This document shows, piece after piece, positions 1 to 8,559 of a DNA stretch of 35,402 nucleotides. The DNA comes from Lentisphaerales bacterium (GTDB lineage: Bacteria; Verrucomicrobiota; Lentisphaeria; Lentisphaerales; Lentisphaeraceae). Made by a program: the position numbers and the translations under genes. Below the pieces are notes generated by a model, which was not told where the DNA came from, made no database searches, and saw only the letters and a program-made list of their open reading frames with translations. The stretch lies in NCBI GenBank assembly GCA_022446985.1, contig JAKVBD010000054.1, positions 1 to 35,402 of the forward strand, in the 5' to 3' direction. Position 1 is the stretch's first letter. Each line of letters opens with the position of its first letter.

Positions 1-204
1 GCTTCGAAGATAAACATTGCTGCTAAATCCGGTAGACAGGCTACATACCCGAAATGGGAAATTAGTATGACCGGGACGTTTCACCCGGTTAGCTCCTGAC
101 GCATTAGTCTGGGCACACGCTCAATTAAAGTAAAGTCTCTGAATTTCATGATTATGCTCTCATTCGTTTATAGTTTCACTTTCCAATTCCGAAGCATTCC
201 GGCT
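1..204. other. Left-edge segment, possible 3' end of a plus-strand gene
   Basis: No complete gene is visible. From base 1 the plus strand is open for 32 codons and ends with TGA at 97-99 (last residues MTGTFHPVSS), so it could be the tail of a gene cut by the window edge. A minus-strand frame is open over roughly the same stretch, so the coding call is weak. A 6-bp stem (ACCGGG at 70-75, CCCGGT at 84-89) lies inside it. The rest, up to the stop of the next gene, is AT-rich and featureless to me. Confidence 0.2.
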
Positions 205-1728
205 TTACTCTATGAGGTTTAATTCCTCTTCTTCTACAAGCTTGACCTTTTTGGCATTTCGATCGCCAAGTCCACCTTTGGTTGTCGGCAAGTAGCGGTA
301 GTAAACTGTCAGCATTAAAGAACAGAAGGTGGTGGCGTAGATCTTTTCATCGAGTGGAGTGATGCCCAACTTGTGGAAGTTGCCGGCATAATTCCAGTAA
401 CCTTCATGATGCTGATTGTTGTTGAGAACTTTTTGAAATCGGCGGTTCCACTTTTTCCACATAGTGCCACCTTTTTGAAACATGGCCTGCGTTGCGTAGT
501 ACCATGCATAGAGATTATCTTTGCGCTTGCTCTCCCAGAATAGCTGTTCGTAATCAACAGTAGAAATGGCTTCGATTTCATCTTGAACACCAGGAAATTC
601 ACCTTCGCCATAAAGTTGTAAGCAAAGGACTCCTACGGCGCGCATGGTGAAAGAACCACGCCATTTACCATTGTAAGAGTCGTAGGGAAAACCGTTGCCT
701 TTATCGTCAAAAGAAGCCTGAGTCTTGAGCCAGGTCACCGCTTTATCAATCGCCCCGGTCAAACCTGCTTCTTCACAGCCAGCACCATAAGCGGCTTTCA
801 TTGCCTGATAATTCCAGCCGCCAAGTGAAAGGTCATCGCGATCACGACTTTTATTGTAAAGGTAATCAAATCCACCATTGTCTCTTTGGCCGTCGATTAT
901 TTTGCGAATACTGCGGTTCATCGGTTCTTCCAACATTGATAAACCGGTCATCGCATAAGCCTCGCATATAGCATAAGTCATGATGGGATGACAATAACCA
1001 CGGCCATGATTCAATCCAATAGGTTCAGTAGTGATCCACTGCATAGATTTGCGAACTGTTAAGCCGAACTCTTTAGATAAATGGGTTTCACCGTGAGCCA
1101 GAAATGTCAGAAGAGCCAGGCCAGTATAAGCATGTGGATAATTATCACCCCAGGAACCGTTGGGGTTCTGAACTTTTTGCAACCAGTAAAGGGCTTTAAG
1201 AAGATTTTTTTGACCGGTTTTGGTACCACCAAATTTAGCTAAGGCTGATGCACGACCTCCTGCACTACGACCTCCAAATACAGTGGGCGATGCAAAGGCT
1301 GATGGGCTTACGGTTACATCTGAGACAGCCTCAACCGTTGAGTCATCTTCACTCGAAGGTGCTTCATCGCTTATATCCTCCAGAGCACTGTCATTGGTTT
1401 CAGCACTTTCAATCACCACAGTGGTTAAAACCGGATTGACAGCATCTTCACTTTCAACTTCTTCGGGTACAGGCTCCTCAATTGGTGGTGGTTCTTCGAT
1501 TTGAACTTCTTCAATTTCTTGAAGCTTAACCTCTATATCAGCTGGCTCCGAGGTATACTTGTCAGTGATCATAATGGCCAGAACTATAATAAGAGCTATG
1601 TGAAACAAAGTTGATACAATGGGCCCGATTAAGGCTTCTTTGAGGCGCTGATTACGGTAAGTTTCCTGGATGTAAAAGATATCTTCTTCACTTAAACCGT
1701 TATATTCTTCTTCATAGTATTCAGACAT
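205..1728 (-). CDS. Membrane-anchored protein with TonB-like linker and squalene-cyclase-like toroid domain
   Basis: The 507-residue protein has three parts. A short cytoplasmic head is followed by one transmembrane helix at about residues 36-56. Next is an acidic, proline-rich linker (EEPPPIEEPVPEE) resembling the periplasm-spanning region of TonB-type proteins. From about residue 170 to 480 it has repeated helices with motifs such as QNPNGSWGD, GRGYCHPIMTYAICEAY and GGWNYQAMKAAY, typical of the prenyltransferase/squalene-oxidase alpha/alpha toroid. I see no DxDD-type catalytic motif, so a non-enzymatic or unknown role is likely. Similar anchored toroid proteins occur in Planctomycetes and Lentisphaerae with no function known to me. 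A decayed paralogue lies at 3301-4626. An 18-bp dyad (1769-1786) sits 40 bp upstream of the start and may regulate it. Confidence 0.8.
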   Translation of the reverse strand: MSEYYEEEYNGLSEEDIFYIQETYRNQRLKEALIGPIVSTLFHIALIIVLAIMITDKYTSEPADIEVKLQEIEEVQIEEPPPIEEPVPEEVESEDAVNPVLTTVVIESAETNDSALEDISDEAPSSEDDSTVEAVSDVTVSPSAFASPTVFGGRSAGGRASALAKFGGTKTGQKNLLKALYWLQKVQNPNGSWGDNYPHAYTGLALLTFLAHGETHLSKEFGLTVRKSMQWITTEPIGLNHGRGYCHPIMTYAICEAYAMTGLSMLEEPMNRSIRKIIDGQRDNGGFDYLYNKSRDRDDLSLGGWNYQAMKAAYGAGCEEAGLTGAIDKAVTWLKTQASFDDKGNGFPYDSYNGKWRGSFTMRAVGVLCLQLYGEGEFPGVQDEIEAISTVDYEQLFWESKRKDNLYAWYYATQAMFQKGGTMWKKWNRRFQKVLNNNQHHEGYWNYAGNFHKLGITPLDEKIYATTFCSLMLTVYYRYLPTTKGGLGDRNAKKVKLVEEEELNLIE

Positions 1729-1768
1729 GGTAAATTCCTTTCAGTAAATGATTCAACAAGACAGTGCA

Positions 1769-1786
1769 TGTCAGTTAATCTCGACA
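1769..1786. promoter_or_regulatory. Operator-like dyad TGTCAG-N6-TCGACA
   Basis: The sequence TGTCAGTTAATCTCGACA is a 6-6-6 dyad with one mismatch between arms. It lies 40 bp upstream of the ATG of the toroid protein (1728). Three other sites in the window (2638, 20479, 22094) share the same 18-bp layout and the right arm TCGACA, and all four are intergenic. No regulator is identified. Confidence 0.45.
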
Positions 1787-1815
1787 AATAACCATATATG
1801 TTATTTACCAACTTA

Positions 1816-2544
1816 TTATTCTTTAAACCTATCCCACATTCCATAACGGCCACCTCCCCATGCCGACCAAACATTTACAGCTCGCACTGAACCATCAGCA
1901 AAATGATAATTGAGAATAGACGGCTTATGAAAACTCAAGTCAGGAAGACTGAAGTTACTCATTTGCCAGGAGTAAACACTGACGGCAGAACTATGACCGG
2001 CGCCACCAATCATATTTGAAGAACCCGCTTGCTCGAGATGAGTAAAAGTCATCGATGGCTGCTCAACTTCACTGACATAAACACTGGCATTGCGACTGCT
2101 AACTCCCCACCTAACAGTATCGGCAGTGCCATCATATCCATAGCCATTCATGGCATAAGTTCGCCGAGCTCGGTCTTCATTGCCTTCAGCAAGTGGGATT
2201 TCATCTATAGGGCAAAGAAGCCAATTTTGCATTTGCGGCAGGATTTCAGGATACTCTTCAAAGGTGTAGTGATACTCGCCATAATCAGGAAGCTCAATAC
2301 CCATATATTGACATATAGCTTCATCCCAAATGGCGTGATTATCAAAATCCCAAGCCTTAGTGTAACGACCACTATTATCCTTGATGCTAAGTTGTTCGCC
2401 TATCCCGATCTGCTTCATATTATTCATACAAACAGCCGCTTTAACTGCATTTCGACTATTAGTCAAAGCTGGCATTAAAATGGAAATCAACAACCCCATT
2501 ATGGCAATGACAACAATCAACTCCAACAAAGTAAATCTTTTCAT
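1816..2544 (-). CDS. Prepilin-type N-terminal domain protein (pseudopilin-like), intact
   Basis: The protein starts [19 protein letters not shown], a type IV prepilin/type II pseudopilin signal: a short basic leader, then F-T-L-x-E and a hydrophobic helix. A prepilin peptidase would cleave before Phe4. The C-terminal motif [14 protein letters not shown] resembles the H-X9-DG domain common in Lentisphaerae and Planctomycetes. I chose the ATG at 2544 over the ATG at 2574, because the latter adds ten residues before the conserved leader and an AGAGAAG ribosome site precedes 2544. Length is 242 residues. It has no secretion genes beside it. It is one of six such genes or remnants in the window and one of two that appear intact. 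The substrate or structural role is unknown. Confidence 0.8.
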   Translation of the reverse strand: MKRFTLLELIVVIAIMGLLISILMPALTNSRNAVKAAVCMNNMKQIGIGEQLSIKDNSGRYTKAWDFDNHAIWDEAICQYMGIELPDYGEYHYTFEEYPEILPQMQNWLLCPIDEIPLAEGNEDRARRTYAMNGYGYDGTADTVRWGVSSRNASVYVSEVEQPSMTFTHLEQAGSSNMIGGAGHSSAVSVYSWQMSNFSLPDLSFHKPSILNYHFADGSVRAVNVWSAWGGGRYGMWDRFKE

Positions 2545-2637
2545 AATCTTCTCTACTAATTCCTCGCATGTCACAAATGTTATAAACTAACATTAGTGAC
2601 AACATTAATCAATTTCCAGAAAATAAATTTTTTATAA

Positions 2638-2655
2638 TGTCGGTTTCTATCGACA
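2638..2655. promoter_or_regulatory. Operator-like dyad TGTCGG-N6-TCGACA
   Basis: The sequence TGTCGGTTTCTATCGACA has arms matching at five of six positions, in the same 18-bp layout as the sites at 1769, 20479 and 22094. It lies between the pseudopilin gene (start 2544, minus) and a small membrane protein (start 2825, plus), so it could act on either. Confidence 0.5.
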
Positions 2656-2824
2656 CAAATATCAAAAAGCTTATTGAGCAGTTCCAGGTGGGGTTTAAGG
2701 CACAAAAAGAAACAAGAGCAAGAATTATCTTTAACACTCTGTTTTCACTTTGGTAGTTAATTGAATTTCTTGAGCTTTATTAACTTCATGATTCCTAGTA
2801 ACAAAGAACGGAAATTGAGGTTTT

Positions 2825-3004
2825 ATGAAGCAGGCAAAGTTTAATTTAATGATGAATTGCTTTTGTGTGAGCTTTATCTTAGCAATCATTGCTTTAGGAA
2901 TCTCAGTCTATCAAGGACAATACTGGGCTATGCTAGCTCTTCCCTTAATGATTATCTCGCCTGTTATATTCTTTCAACTTATCCGTTTTGGGGATAAATC
3001 GTAA
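2825..3004 (+). CDS. Small two-helix membrane protein
   Basis: A 59-residue reading frame begins MKQAKFNLMMNCFCVSF and ends IRFGDKS. It has a GAGG ribosome site 5 bp before the ATG. Two hydrophobic segments (about residues 10-28 and 34-54) are joined by a short polar turn (SVYQGQYW), giving a helical hairpin with a basic start and a charged end. I recognise no family. The ribosome site, regular amphipathic layout and upstream 18-bp dyad (2638-2655) support a real gene, but length alone cannot exclude chance. Confidence 0.5.
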   Translation: MKQAKFNLMMNCFCVSFILAIIALGISVYQGQYWAMLALPLMIISPVIFFQLIRFGDKS

Positions 3005-3009
3005 GCCCT

Positions 3010-3023
3010 CTGGGAGCACCGGC
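3010..3023 (+). repeat. Fragment of the hairpin repeat found at 28.5-28.8 kb
   Basis: The 14 bases CTGGGAGCACCGGC match 28705-28718 exactly. That is the left part of one hairpin unit in the spacer before the MoaD-like gene. The match ends just after, and no full hairpin forms here, so this looks like a truncated copy. Confidence 0.4.
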
Positions 3024-3049
3024 TGCTTGAGGCTGTGTATAAAATAAAA

Positions 3050-3200
3050 TTTTGGACAGGATCAACAAGATTTACAGAATTCTTTATTCTTAGAGAGAAA
3101 GTTGTGATTTATAATGAATTGGTCTTTTATTTCTGTAAATTTGAGAATAGCCCAAACTTCTTTCCCTATCTTGTTAATCATGTAAATCCTGTCTAAAAAT
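3050..3200. repeat. Degenerate inverted repeat of the AACAGGATTTACAGGAT type
   Basis: The left arm (about 3051-3081) contains GGACAGGATCAACAAGATTT followed by ACAG. The right arm (about 3168-3198) contains TCTTGTTAATCATGTAAATC followed by CTGTC, roughly the reverse complement of the left. The words ATCCTGT, TTGTTAAT and TGTAAATC are those of an intergenic repeat that I remember from several unrelated bacterial phyla. About 85 bp of AT-rich DNA separates the arms. No ORF or transposase is associated. Confidence 0.55.
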
Positions 3201-3300
3201 CGTTTTTTACACCCTATCTACTCGCCGGTAATCACTTATGGTTACTGCCAATGCCAATTACTAATCGGCGATCCCAGGAATAACCTCTGAAGGGTTTATT

Positions 3301-4626
3301 TTAATCAATCAGATTGAGTTCTTCTTCAATTGGCTCTGGCTTCTTTTTGGAAGTTATAGCAACACTTTTATTTGATGGAAGATAACGGTAATTAACGGTG
3401 AGCATAAGGCTCGACAAAATTGTCGCGTAAATCTTTTCTCCAAGGTCTCCTAAAATACCCGGCATCCAATTACTTTTATTGGGGCATTTCAACGAACCTT
3501 CCTGATTCTGATTAACAATTAAAGTTCTTTAAAGCCTGGGTCGCCAGAACTTCCAGTCCTTACCGCCATGCTGGAACATGATTTGGGTTGTATAGTACCA
3601 GCAATACAGAGAATAATTAGATGCGTTCTGCCAACTGGTATTATCAATACCCTTAGTTGCTATGTGAATATTTCATCTTGTAGACCGGGGTAAGCCCCTT
3701 CTCCGAATAACTGCAAACATAGAGTACCAACCGGCCTCATGGAGCTTTAACGGCCGCCATTTATACTGCTGTAATTATTATTTGAAATTCTGTAGTTAAA
3801 AAGATGCAGAATCAGCCACTCCTTTAAGCCACTGAATGGATTTTATAATAATTTCTTGCAAACCTTCTGCACTACAACCAGCGCCATAGACGGCCTTAAG
3901 CGCCTGCCAGTTAAAGCCGGATAGAGAAGTGTTTTGATTAGCAGATGCTGTGTTATATGAATAATAAAAGGCGCCACCTTTCTGCTGACCATCGATTATA
4001 AGGCGGGCACACTCATTCATCTTCGCTTCAATCATACTGATTCCGGTATGGCATAGGCTTCCGAAACAGCATTGCTTTTGATTGCATGGTTGTATGAACC
4101 ATCACCATTGCTTTTACTGACCTTTCTTTGAACCGCCGAACCTGGCAACTGCACCGACTCTTCTGACTGCTGTACGACCGCCGAAAACATTTGGCGAAGC
4201 AAATGTAGAAGGCGAAACTACAACATCGCTGACAGCTTCAACCTCCATGCTGTCATCAGTTGATGGCGCCTCATCATCAGTATCCTCAAGGGCAGTTTCC
4301 TCTGTATCCAGGTTTTCAACAGCCACTGTAGTGACTACCGGGGGCGAGACATCTGCCGGTTCAATCTCTTCAGGTTCAGGTTCTTCGACCTTCGGAGGCG
4401 CTTCGATTATAAGCTCTTCAACGTCTTCAACAGTGTCAGCAATGTCAGCCTGCGGCTTAGTGAATTTATCTTTGATTGTCAGAGCCAGTAAAATAAACAG
4501 CAGCAAATGAAATATACTGGATAAAACCGGACCGGTCAGAGCTTCGATCAACCTTTTTTTTCAGTACCTTTCCTGTATTAACTCAAGACTCTGATCATCC
4601 AGATATTCGTCAGCATACTGATCCAT
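3301..4626 (-). pseudogene. Decayed paralogue of the 205-1728 toroid protein
   Basis: The segment aligns by eye along the whole of the protein at 205-1728 but is broken in several places. It starts at an ATG at 4626 (MDQYADEYLDD) and hits a stop after ERY. It then resumes as RLIEALTGPVLSSIFH after an eight-base T run (4554-4561), where the intact copy reads RLKEALIGPIVSTLFH. A good N-terminal frame (4114-4551) keeps the membrane helix, acidic linker and VVSPSTFASPNVFGG. A central fragment (3796-4035) matches the GGWNYQAMKAAYGAGC region as SGFNWQALKAVYGAGC. A C-terminal fragment (3301-3492) ends EEELNLID against EEELNLIE. Much of the toroid between fragments is frameshifted or missing. Confidence 0.85.
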
Positions 4627-4726
4627 AATCCTTTTGCCTGATTTTATGTACTGAAGCCCGCAGCTCACTGCTATGATTTAATTATGATTTTTGGAAATTG
4701 GCTCAGGCTTTAAAACAGCCGCATTG

Positions 4727-4764
4727 AAGCGGGCGCTCAGGTGAGAAGTCCTGAAAACCCGCTT
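4727..4764 (-). terminator. Stem-loop just downstream of ald, probable terminator
   Basis: A 7-bp stem (AAGCGGG 4727-4733, CCCGCTT 4758-4764) encloses a second 5-bp stem (CTCAGG/CCTGA region). It starts 3 bp beyond the ald stop. On the minus strand the trailing sequence is GTTTTAAAG, only weakly U-rich. On the plus strand it is followed by T-rich sequence, so it may work in both directions. Confidence 0.5.
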
Positions 4765-4767
4765 GTT

Positions 4768-5868
4768 TTACATTTTTTTAAAATCCAGCTGCAGGTCATC
4801 TGCCACTGGTTTACAGGTGATGAAACCATCGTATGTATTGAGGCCAAATGACAGGCTTCTGTTATCCTCTAAAGCCTTCTGCCAGCCCTTATTGGCGATT
4901 TCTAATCCATAAGCAAGAGTCTGGCTGGTTAAAGCAATAGTGGAGGTTAAAGAAACAGCCCCCGGCATATTGGCAACACAATAATGAACGACACCATCTA
5001 CTTCATAAATTGGCTCACAGTGACTGGTCGCACGAGTCGTCTCAAAGCAGCCTCCCTGATCGACTGCGACGTCAACTATAACGGCACCTTGTTTCATCTG
5101 CTTAAGCATGTCGCGCTTAAGCAGTTTAGGAGCTTTGGCGCCAGGTAAAAGAACTGCTCCAACAACCAGATCCGATTCGGCAATGCACTCTTTGATATTT
5201 GCTTCATTTGAGTAAAGTGTCTGAACTTTAGAGCCGAATATATCATCCAGGTAAGCAAGCCTTTTTTGAGAAATATCAAGAATGGTCACATCCGCTCCCA
5301 GGCCAATCGCCATTTTAGCAGCATTCAGGCCGACAATACCGCCACCAAGTATACTGACTTTACCGCGCTTAACTCCCGGAACGCCGCCGAGAAGAACGCC
5401 ACGACCGCCAAAAGCCTTTTCCAAATATTTGGCTCCTTCCTGAATGGATAGACGTCCGGCAATTTCAGACATGGGAATTAAACAAGGCAAAGAACCATCT
5501 TCATTCTGAATCGTTTCATAGGCGATAGAAATAACCTTTTTTTGCATCAAAGCTTCGGCCAATGGCTTATCTGCTGCCAGATGCAGGTAGGTATAAAGAA
5601 TCTGTCCTTCGTGAAAAAGATCGTACTCTTCAGGTAGAGGCTCTTTAACTTTTATGAGCATTTCGGCCCACTCAAAAAGTGCCACTTTATTCTCGGCAAT
5701 CAGGGCCCCGGCATTTAGATAATCTTCATCGCTGAAACCGGCGCCGACTCCAGCATTTTTCTCTACGCGAACCTCGTGTCCTGCCGCGACATAGGCAGCG
5801 GCATTTGAAGGAGTTACTCCAACGCGGTACTCGTGCTTTTTTATTTCTTTTGCTACAGCAATTTTCAT
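4768..5868 (-). CDS. ald: Alanine dehydrogenase
   Basis: The 366-residue protein is the right length for NAD-dependent L-alanine dehydrogenase, which converts L-alanine to pyruvate and ammonium. Substrate residues known from the family are in place: Arg15 (EYRVGVTP), Lys75 ([11 protein letters not shown]) and His96 (YLHLAAD). The Rossmann motif is [12 protein letters not shown], and the C-terminal half has the conserved [14 protein letters not shown] chose ATG 5868 (MKIAVAKE), nine codons inside the longest frame, because homologues start this way and AGGA lies about 9 bp upstream. It follows the PhnX-like gene after a 308-bp gap, so it may have its own promoter. PhnW makes alanine from pyruvate, so Ald would recycle the amino acceptor and free the nitrogen of aminoethylphosphonate. 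Confidence 0.93.
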   Translation of the reverse strand: MKIAVAKEIKKHEYRVGVTPSNAAAYVAAGHEVRVEKNAGVGAGFSDEDYLNAGALIAENKVALFEWAEMLIKVKEPLPEEYDLFHEGQILYTYLHLAADKPLAEALMQKKVISIAYETIQNEDGSLPCLIPMSEIAGRLSIQEGAKYLEKAFGGRGVLLGGVPGVKRGKVSILGGGIVGLNAAKMAIGLGADVTILDISQKRLAYLDDIFGSKVQTLYSNEANIKECIAESDLVVGAVLLPGAKAPKLLKRDMLKQMKQGAVIVDVAVDQGGCFETTRATSHCEPIYEVDGVVHYCVANMPGAVSLTSTIALTSQTLAYGLEIANKGWQKALEDNRSLSFGLNTYDGFITCKPVADDLQLDFKKM

Positions 5869-6176
5869 TTTTAAATCCTGCAATATCTGCCTCATTCAAG
5901 CGTTTCAGGCATAGAGCTACCGTAAAACTTGAAAAAAGTTTCTTAATATTCTGCTTGTTAGTATTTAATTCTTAAGATCTTGGAAAATCAGTTAAACGTT
6001 CACGTCCCCGTCAATCGTACACCTACACGAATTCGTAGTTTTTAATGTCTAACAATCTGACTTTGCAGATACTACTGTTCTGAATGTCGAGAACAGCAGA
6101 CGAGTACGTGTACGATAGCAACTTTAAGTACAAAGGACTTCTGGAATTATTCCCAATAAACTAACTGATTTCCTTG
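5869..6176. other. Intergenic region between ald and the PhnX-like gene, with nested inverted repeats
   Basis: No ORF is supported. An outer imperfect inverted repeat pairs AATCGTACAC (6013-6022) with GTGTACGAT (6108-6116). Inside it is a perfect 7-bp stem, CTGTTCT (6075-6081) and AGAACAG (6090-6096). No U-run follows either one, so I do not call a terminator. They could be an mRNA structure between phnX-like and ald or a dispersed repeat. Confidence 0.4.
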
Positions 6177-6845
6177 TTATATATGATCCAGTATTTCCAC
6201 AAGGTTATCCAATATGAGCGTCGGCTGAATCGTCTCAAGTTGCGCACGTGTCTGAGCTCCAGTAGTCACCCCGACAGTTATACCGCAATTTGAGTTCTTA
6301 CCTTCTTCTACATCAATTATAGAATCACCGGCTTTGAGGACAGATTTGTTCTCGGTAATACCGGTATTTTTCATACAAAGCTGAATCATATCCGGATGCG
6401 GCCGGCCATTGACAACATCATCGGCAGTGACCAGTGTATCGTACTCCTTACCAAGCTGCCAGTTCATTTTTTTTAGCAGCAAATTGGCAATTCTCGAATT
6501 ATATCCGGTATTTAAGGCAATCTTAATGCCGCGGGCTTTCAACTCCCGCAACAATTCATTTATACCGTCAAAAGTTCCGACATCCAGGGCTTCATATTCT
6601 GCATCCAGATTGCTTTTAAACTTCTGAAATATTTCGTTACTGTCGGCATCAGTTATATTTTTCGATGCCAGAACATCCTTAATAGCCTGATGCTTTTCTT
6701 TACCGGCACCATGCTCCAGAACTTCTTCCAGAGTAAACTCATAGCCAGCATCATTAATGCTTTTTTGGACTGTTTTATAGACGACATTATCTTCATTGAC
6801 AGTCGTTCCTGCCATATCAAATACTACTAATTTTATTTTTCTCAT
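6177..6845 (-). CDS. PhnX-like phosphonatase (HAD superfamily)
   Basis: This 222-residue HAD protein shows the features separating phosphonoacetaldehyde hydrolase and its closest relatives from other HADs. Motif I is DMAGT (Asp10, Ala12) instead of DxDGT, and the later basic position is Arg in NGRPHPDM instead of Lys. The cap domain has GAGKEKH, in which Lys49 aligns with the Schiff-base lysine of Bacillus phosphonatase (G-x-x-K-x-x-H). The final acidic motif is GDSIIDVEEG. The length fits the shorter PhnX-like clade better than classical PhnX (about 260-270). Expected reaction: phosphonoacetaldehyde to acetaldehyde and phosphate, in the cytoplasm. Start ATG 6845 has AAGGAA upstream. It is co-directional with phnW, separated only by a decayed pseudopilin. 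Confidence 0.82.
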   Translation of the reverse strand: MRKIKLVVFDMAGTTVNEDNVVYKTVQKSINDAGYEFTLEEVLEHGAGKEKHQAIKDVLASKNITDADSNEIFQKFKSNLDAEYEALDVGTFDGINELLRELKARGIKIALNTGYNSRIANLLLKKMNWQLGKEYDTLVTADDVVNGRPHPDMIQLCMKNTGITENKSVLKAGDSIIDVEEGKNSNCGITVGVTTGAQTRAQLETIQPTLILDNLVEILDHI

Positions 6846-6911
6846 GTTTCTTTTCCTTTTAAATCTTTATAGTTAAATTTTTAAACGCAAGCCAGTTTGT
6901 TTTTTAATTGA

Positions 6912-7394
6912 TCACCTAAGCCATTCGGGCCGATAGAGATAGGCTGCATTACTTTGATTGATAGTGTCCGGCCAGCGCACCAATTCGTCATGGCCGTCAA
7001 CATAAATACAATTTCGATTGGGATTTCCGAAGTAACGGCAGATGACATAATTTTGAATACTGCTTGGAAGCGGTTTTTGCCATAACTGAGGAAGCCACTT
7101 TCTGAACCAAGACACTTGTCTTTTAGACAAAAAATTCGGCTTTCTGACAGACTCACCATATTTTTCAAATTCATCTTCCCAGCTCCAGCGATCAAGCATA
7201 AGCCTATTATTTTTTGTACGATACACAAAAGAATTCTTATGAAGTAGAGCCGTGTTACTAAGGCAAATAGCAGATAGCGACAACTCTTTTGCTTTACAAA
7301 GAGATGGCAGTAAAAGTGTAAGTAAGATCACCATGATGCTTACAACTACGATAAGCTCAAACAGGGTAAAGTCAGAAGAATTCATTATACGCAT
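6912..7394 (-). pseudogene. Decayed pseudopilin inside the AEP gene run
   Basis: The start (FTLFELIVVVSIMVILLTLLLPSL) is a prepilin-type signal helix and the end (YVDGHDELVRW, AAYLYRPEW) matches the intact paralogue at 11656-12279. Between them the frame is broken. After KPNF the frame that matches the paralogue (CLKDKCLG, then GFLSYGKNR) is reached only by removing one base from the six-A run at 7129-7134. Near 7065-7075 the frame returns and roughly 45-50 residues present in the paralogue are missing. It lies between phnW and the PhnX-like gene, so transcription of the AEP genes probably runs through it. Confidence 0.8.
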
Positions 7395-7425
7395 GATTCT
7401 TACCTCAATATTTAAATCCAGATCT

Positions 7426-8556
7426 TTAAGATTCTGCCAGTTGCATCCAACTCATAGACTCTTCGACGGCTTTTAATAAGCCCTGAATATCCGCAGCATG
7501 GACATCGCCAATATTGCCGATTCTGAAACTGTCCAGATTGGTCACTTTACCCGGATAGATCACGTAACCTTTTACCTTCATCGATTCGTAAAAAGATTTG
7601 AAGTCATACTCTTCAGAAGTCGGCGACAGAAAACCGGTTATTATGGGGGAGTGATTTCGTTCATCCAGGACGGTTTCAAAACCAAGTTCTTTCATGCCCG
7701 CAACCAACTGACGCTGATTGTTTGTGTAACGCTTTTCTCGAGCTACCGGGCCGCCCTCTTCTTCTAACTCCATAAGAGCTTGATAGAATGCACGTACAAC
7801 ATGAGTCGGTGAAGTAAAGCGCCACTTACCATTGGCTTTTTCCATGGTTTCCCACTGGTCGTAAACATCAAGAGACAAAGAACGGGCATTCCCCTTACAA
7901 GAAGCAATCGCTTCTTTTGTGGCAATGATAAAACCAAAACCAGGCACACCCTGAATGCACTTGTTAGCACTCGACACCAGGAAATCGATCTGCAATTCAC
8001 CGAGATCCATATCGATTCCACCAAAACTGCTCATGGCATCCACCATAACAATCTTACCGGCTTCTTTGCTAATCTGAGCAATTTCCTTAATGGGGTTCAA
8101 CATACCCGTAGTGGTTTCACAATGGACAACAATAACGTGGGTGATATCCGGGTTATCCTGCAGATTTCTCCCAACTAGAGACAAGTCTACTTCATCCAGT
8201 TCTGTACTATCCTGTATAACTGTATCGATTCCCAAAACATTAGCCGTTTGAATGATCCGGTTACCATAAGCTCCATTAGCAATACATAAGAGCTTGCCGT
8301 TTTTAGGAAGGGCTGAACCGATCATCGCTTCAACAGAGAAGGTGCCGCTGCCTTGCATAAGAACAGATGTATAACGCTCAGAATACTTGCCTGTCAAAGA
8401 GATGAGTCGGCGTCTGACTTCCTGAACGATTGTGTTATAGCTGTCATCCCAGGTACACCAGTCTTTCAGCATGGCTGCCTTAACTGTTTTTGTAGTTGAA
8501 AGCGGCCCCGGTGTCAACAATAAGTATGGGTTGTCAGGGAGTTGTGATAAATCCAT
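7426..8556 (-). CDS. phnW: 2-aminoethylphosphonate-pyruvate transaminase
   Basis: The protein (376 residues) transfers the amino group of 2-aminoethylphosphonate to pyruvate, giving phosphonoacetaldehyde and L-alanine. It begins with the family-typical [11 protein letters not shown]. It carries [12 protein letters not shown] in the phosphate-binding region, DAMSSFGG (Asp173 for the PLP ring nitrogen) and the Schiff-base lysine Lys199 in [15 protein letters not shown]. The C-terminal part has [13 protein letters not shown]. Length is normal. The ATG at 8556 is 3 bp after the transporter stop, and AAAGGAG lies inside the transporter's last codons, so the two are translationally coupled. The LysR gene upstream of the transporter is the likely regulator. 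Confidence 0.95.
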   Translation of the reverse strand: MDLSQLPDNPYLLLTPGPLSTTKTVKAAMLKDWCTWDDSYNTIVQEVRRRLISLTGKYSERYTSVLMQGSGTFSVEAMIGSALPKNGKLLCIANGAYGNRIIQTANVLGIDTVIQDSTELDEVDLSLVGRNLQDNPDITHVIVVHCETTTGMLNPIKEIAQISKEAGKIVMVDAMSSFGGIDMDLGELQIDFLVSSANKCIQGVPGFGFIIATKEAIASCKGNARSLSLDVYDQWETMEKANGKWRFTSPTHVVRAFYQALMELEEEGGPVAREKRYTNNQRQLVAGMKELGFETVLDERNHSPIITGFLSPTSEEYDFKSFYESMKVKGYVIYPGKVTNLDSFRIGNIGDVHAADIQGLLKAVEESMSWMQLAES

Positions 8557-8559
8557 GAT

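Noticed and set aside
1220..1504. Plus-strand frame rich in Ser/Thr opposite the toroid protein linker
   Set aside because: It is the shadow of the acidic, proline-rich linker on the other strand and has no ribosome site.
3398..3436. TCGACAAAATTGTCGCG, resembling the TGTCG dyads
   Set aside because: The arms are in the opposite order with a different spacer, and it lies inside pseudogene coding sequence. I treat it as chance.
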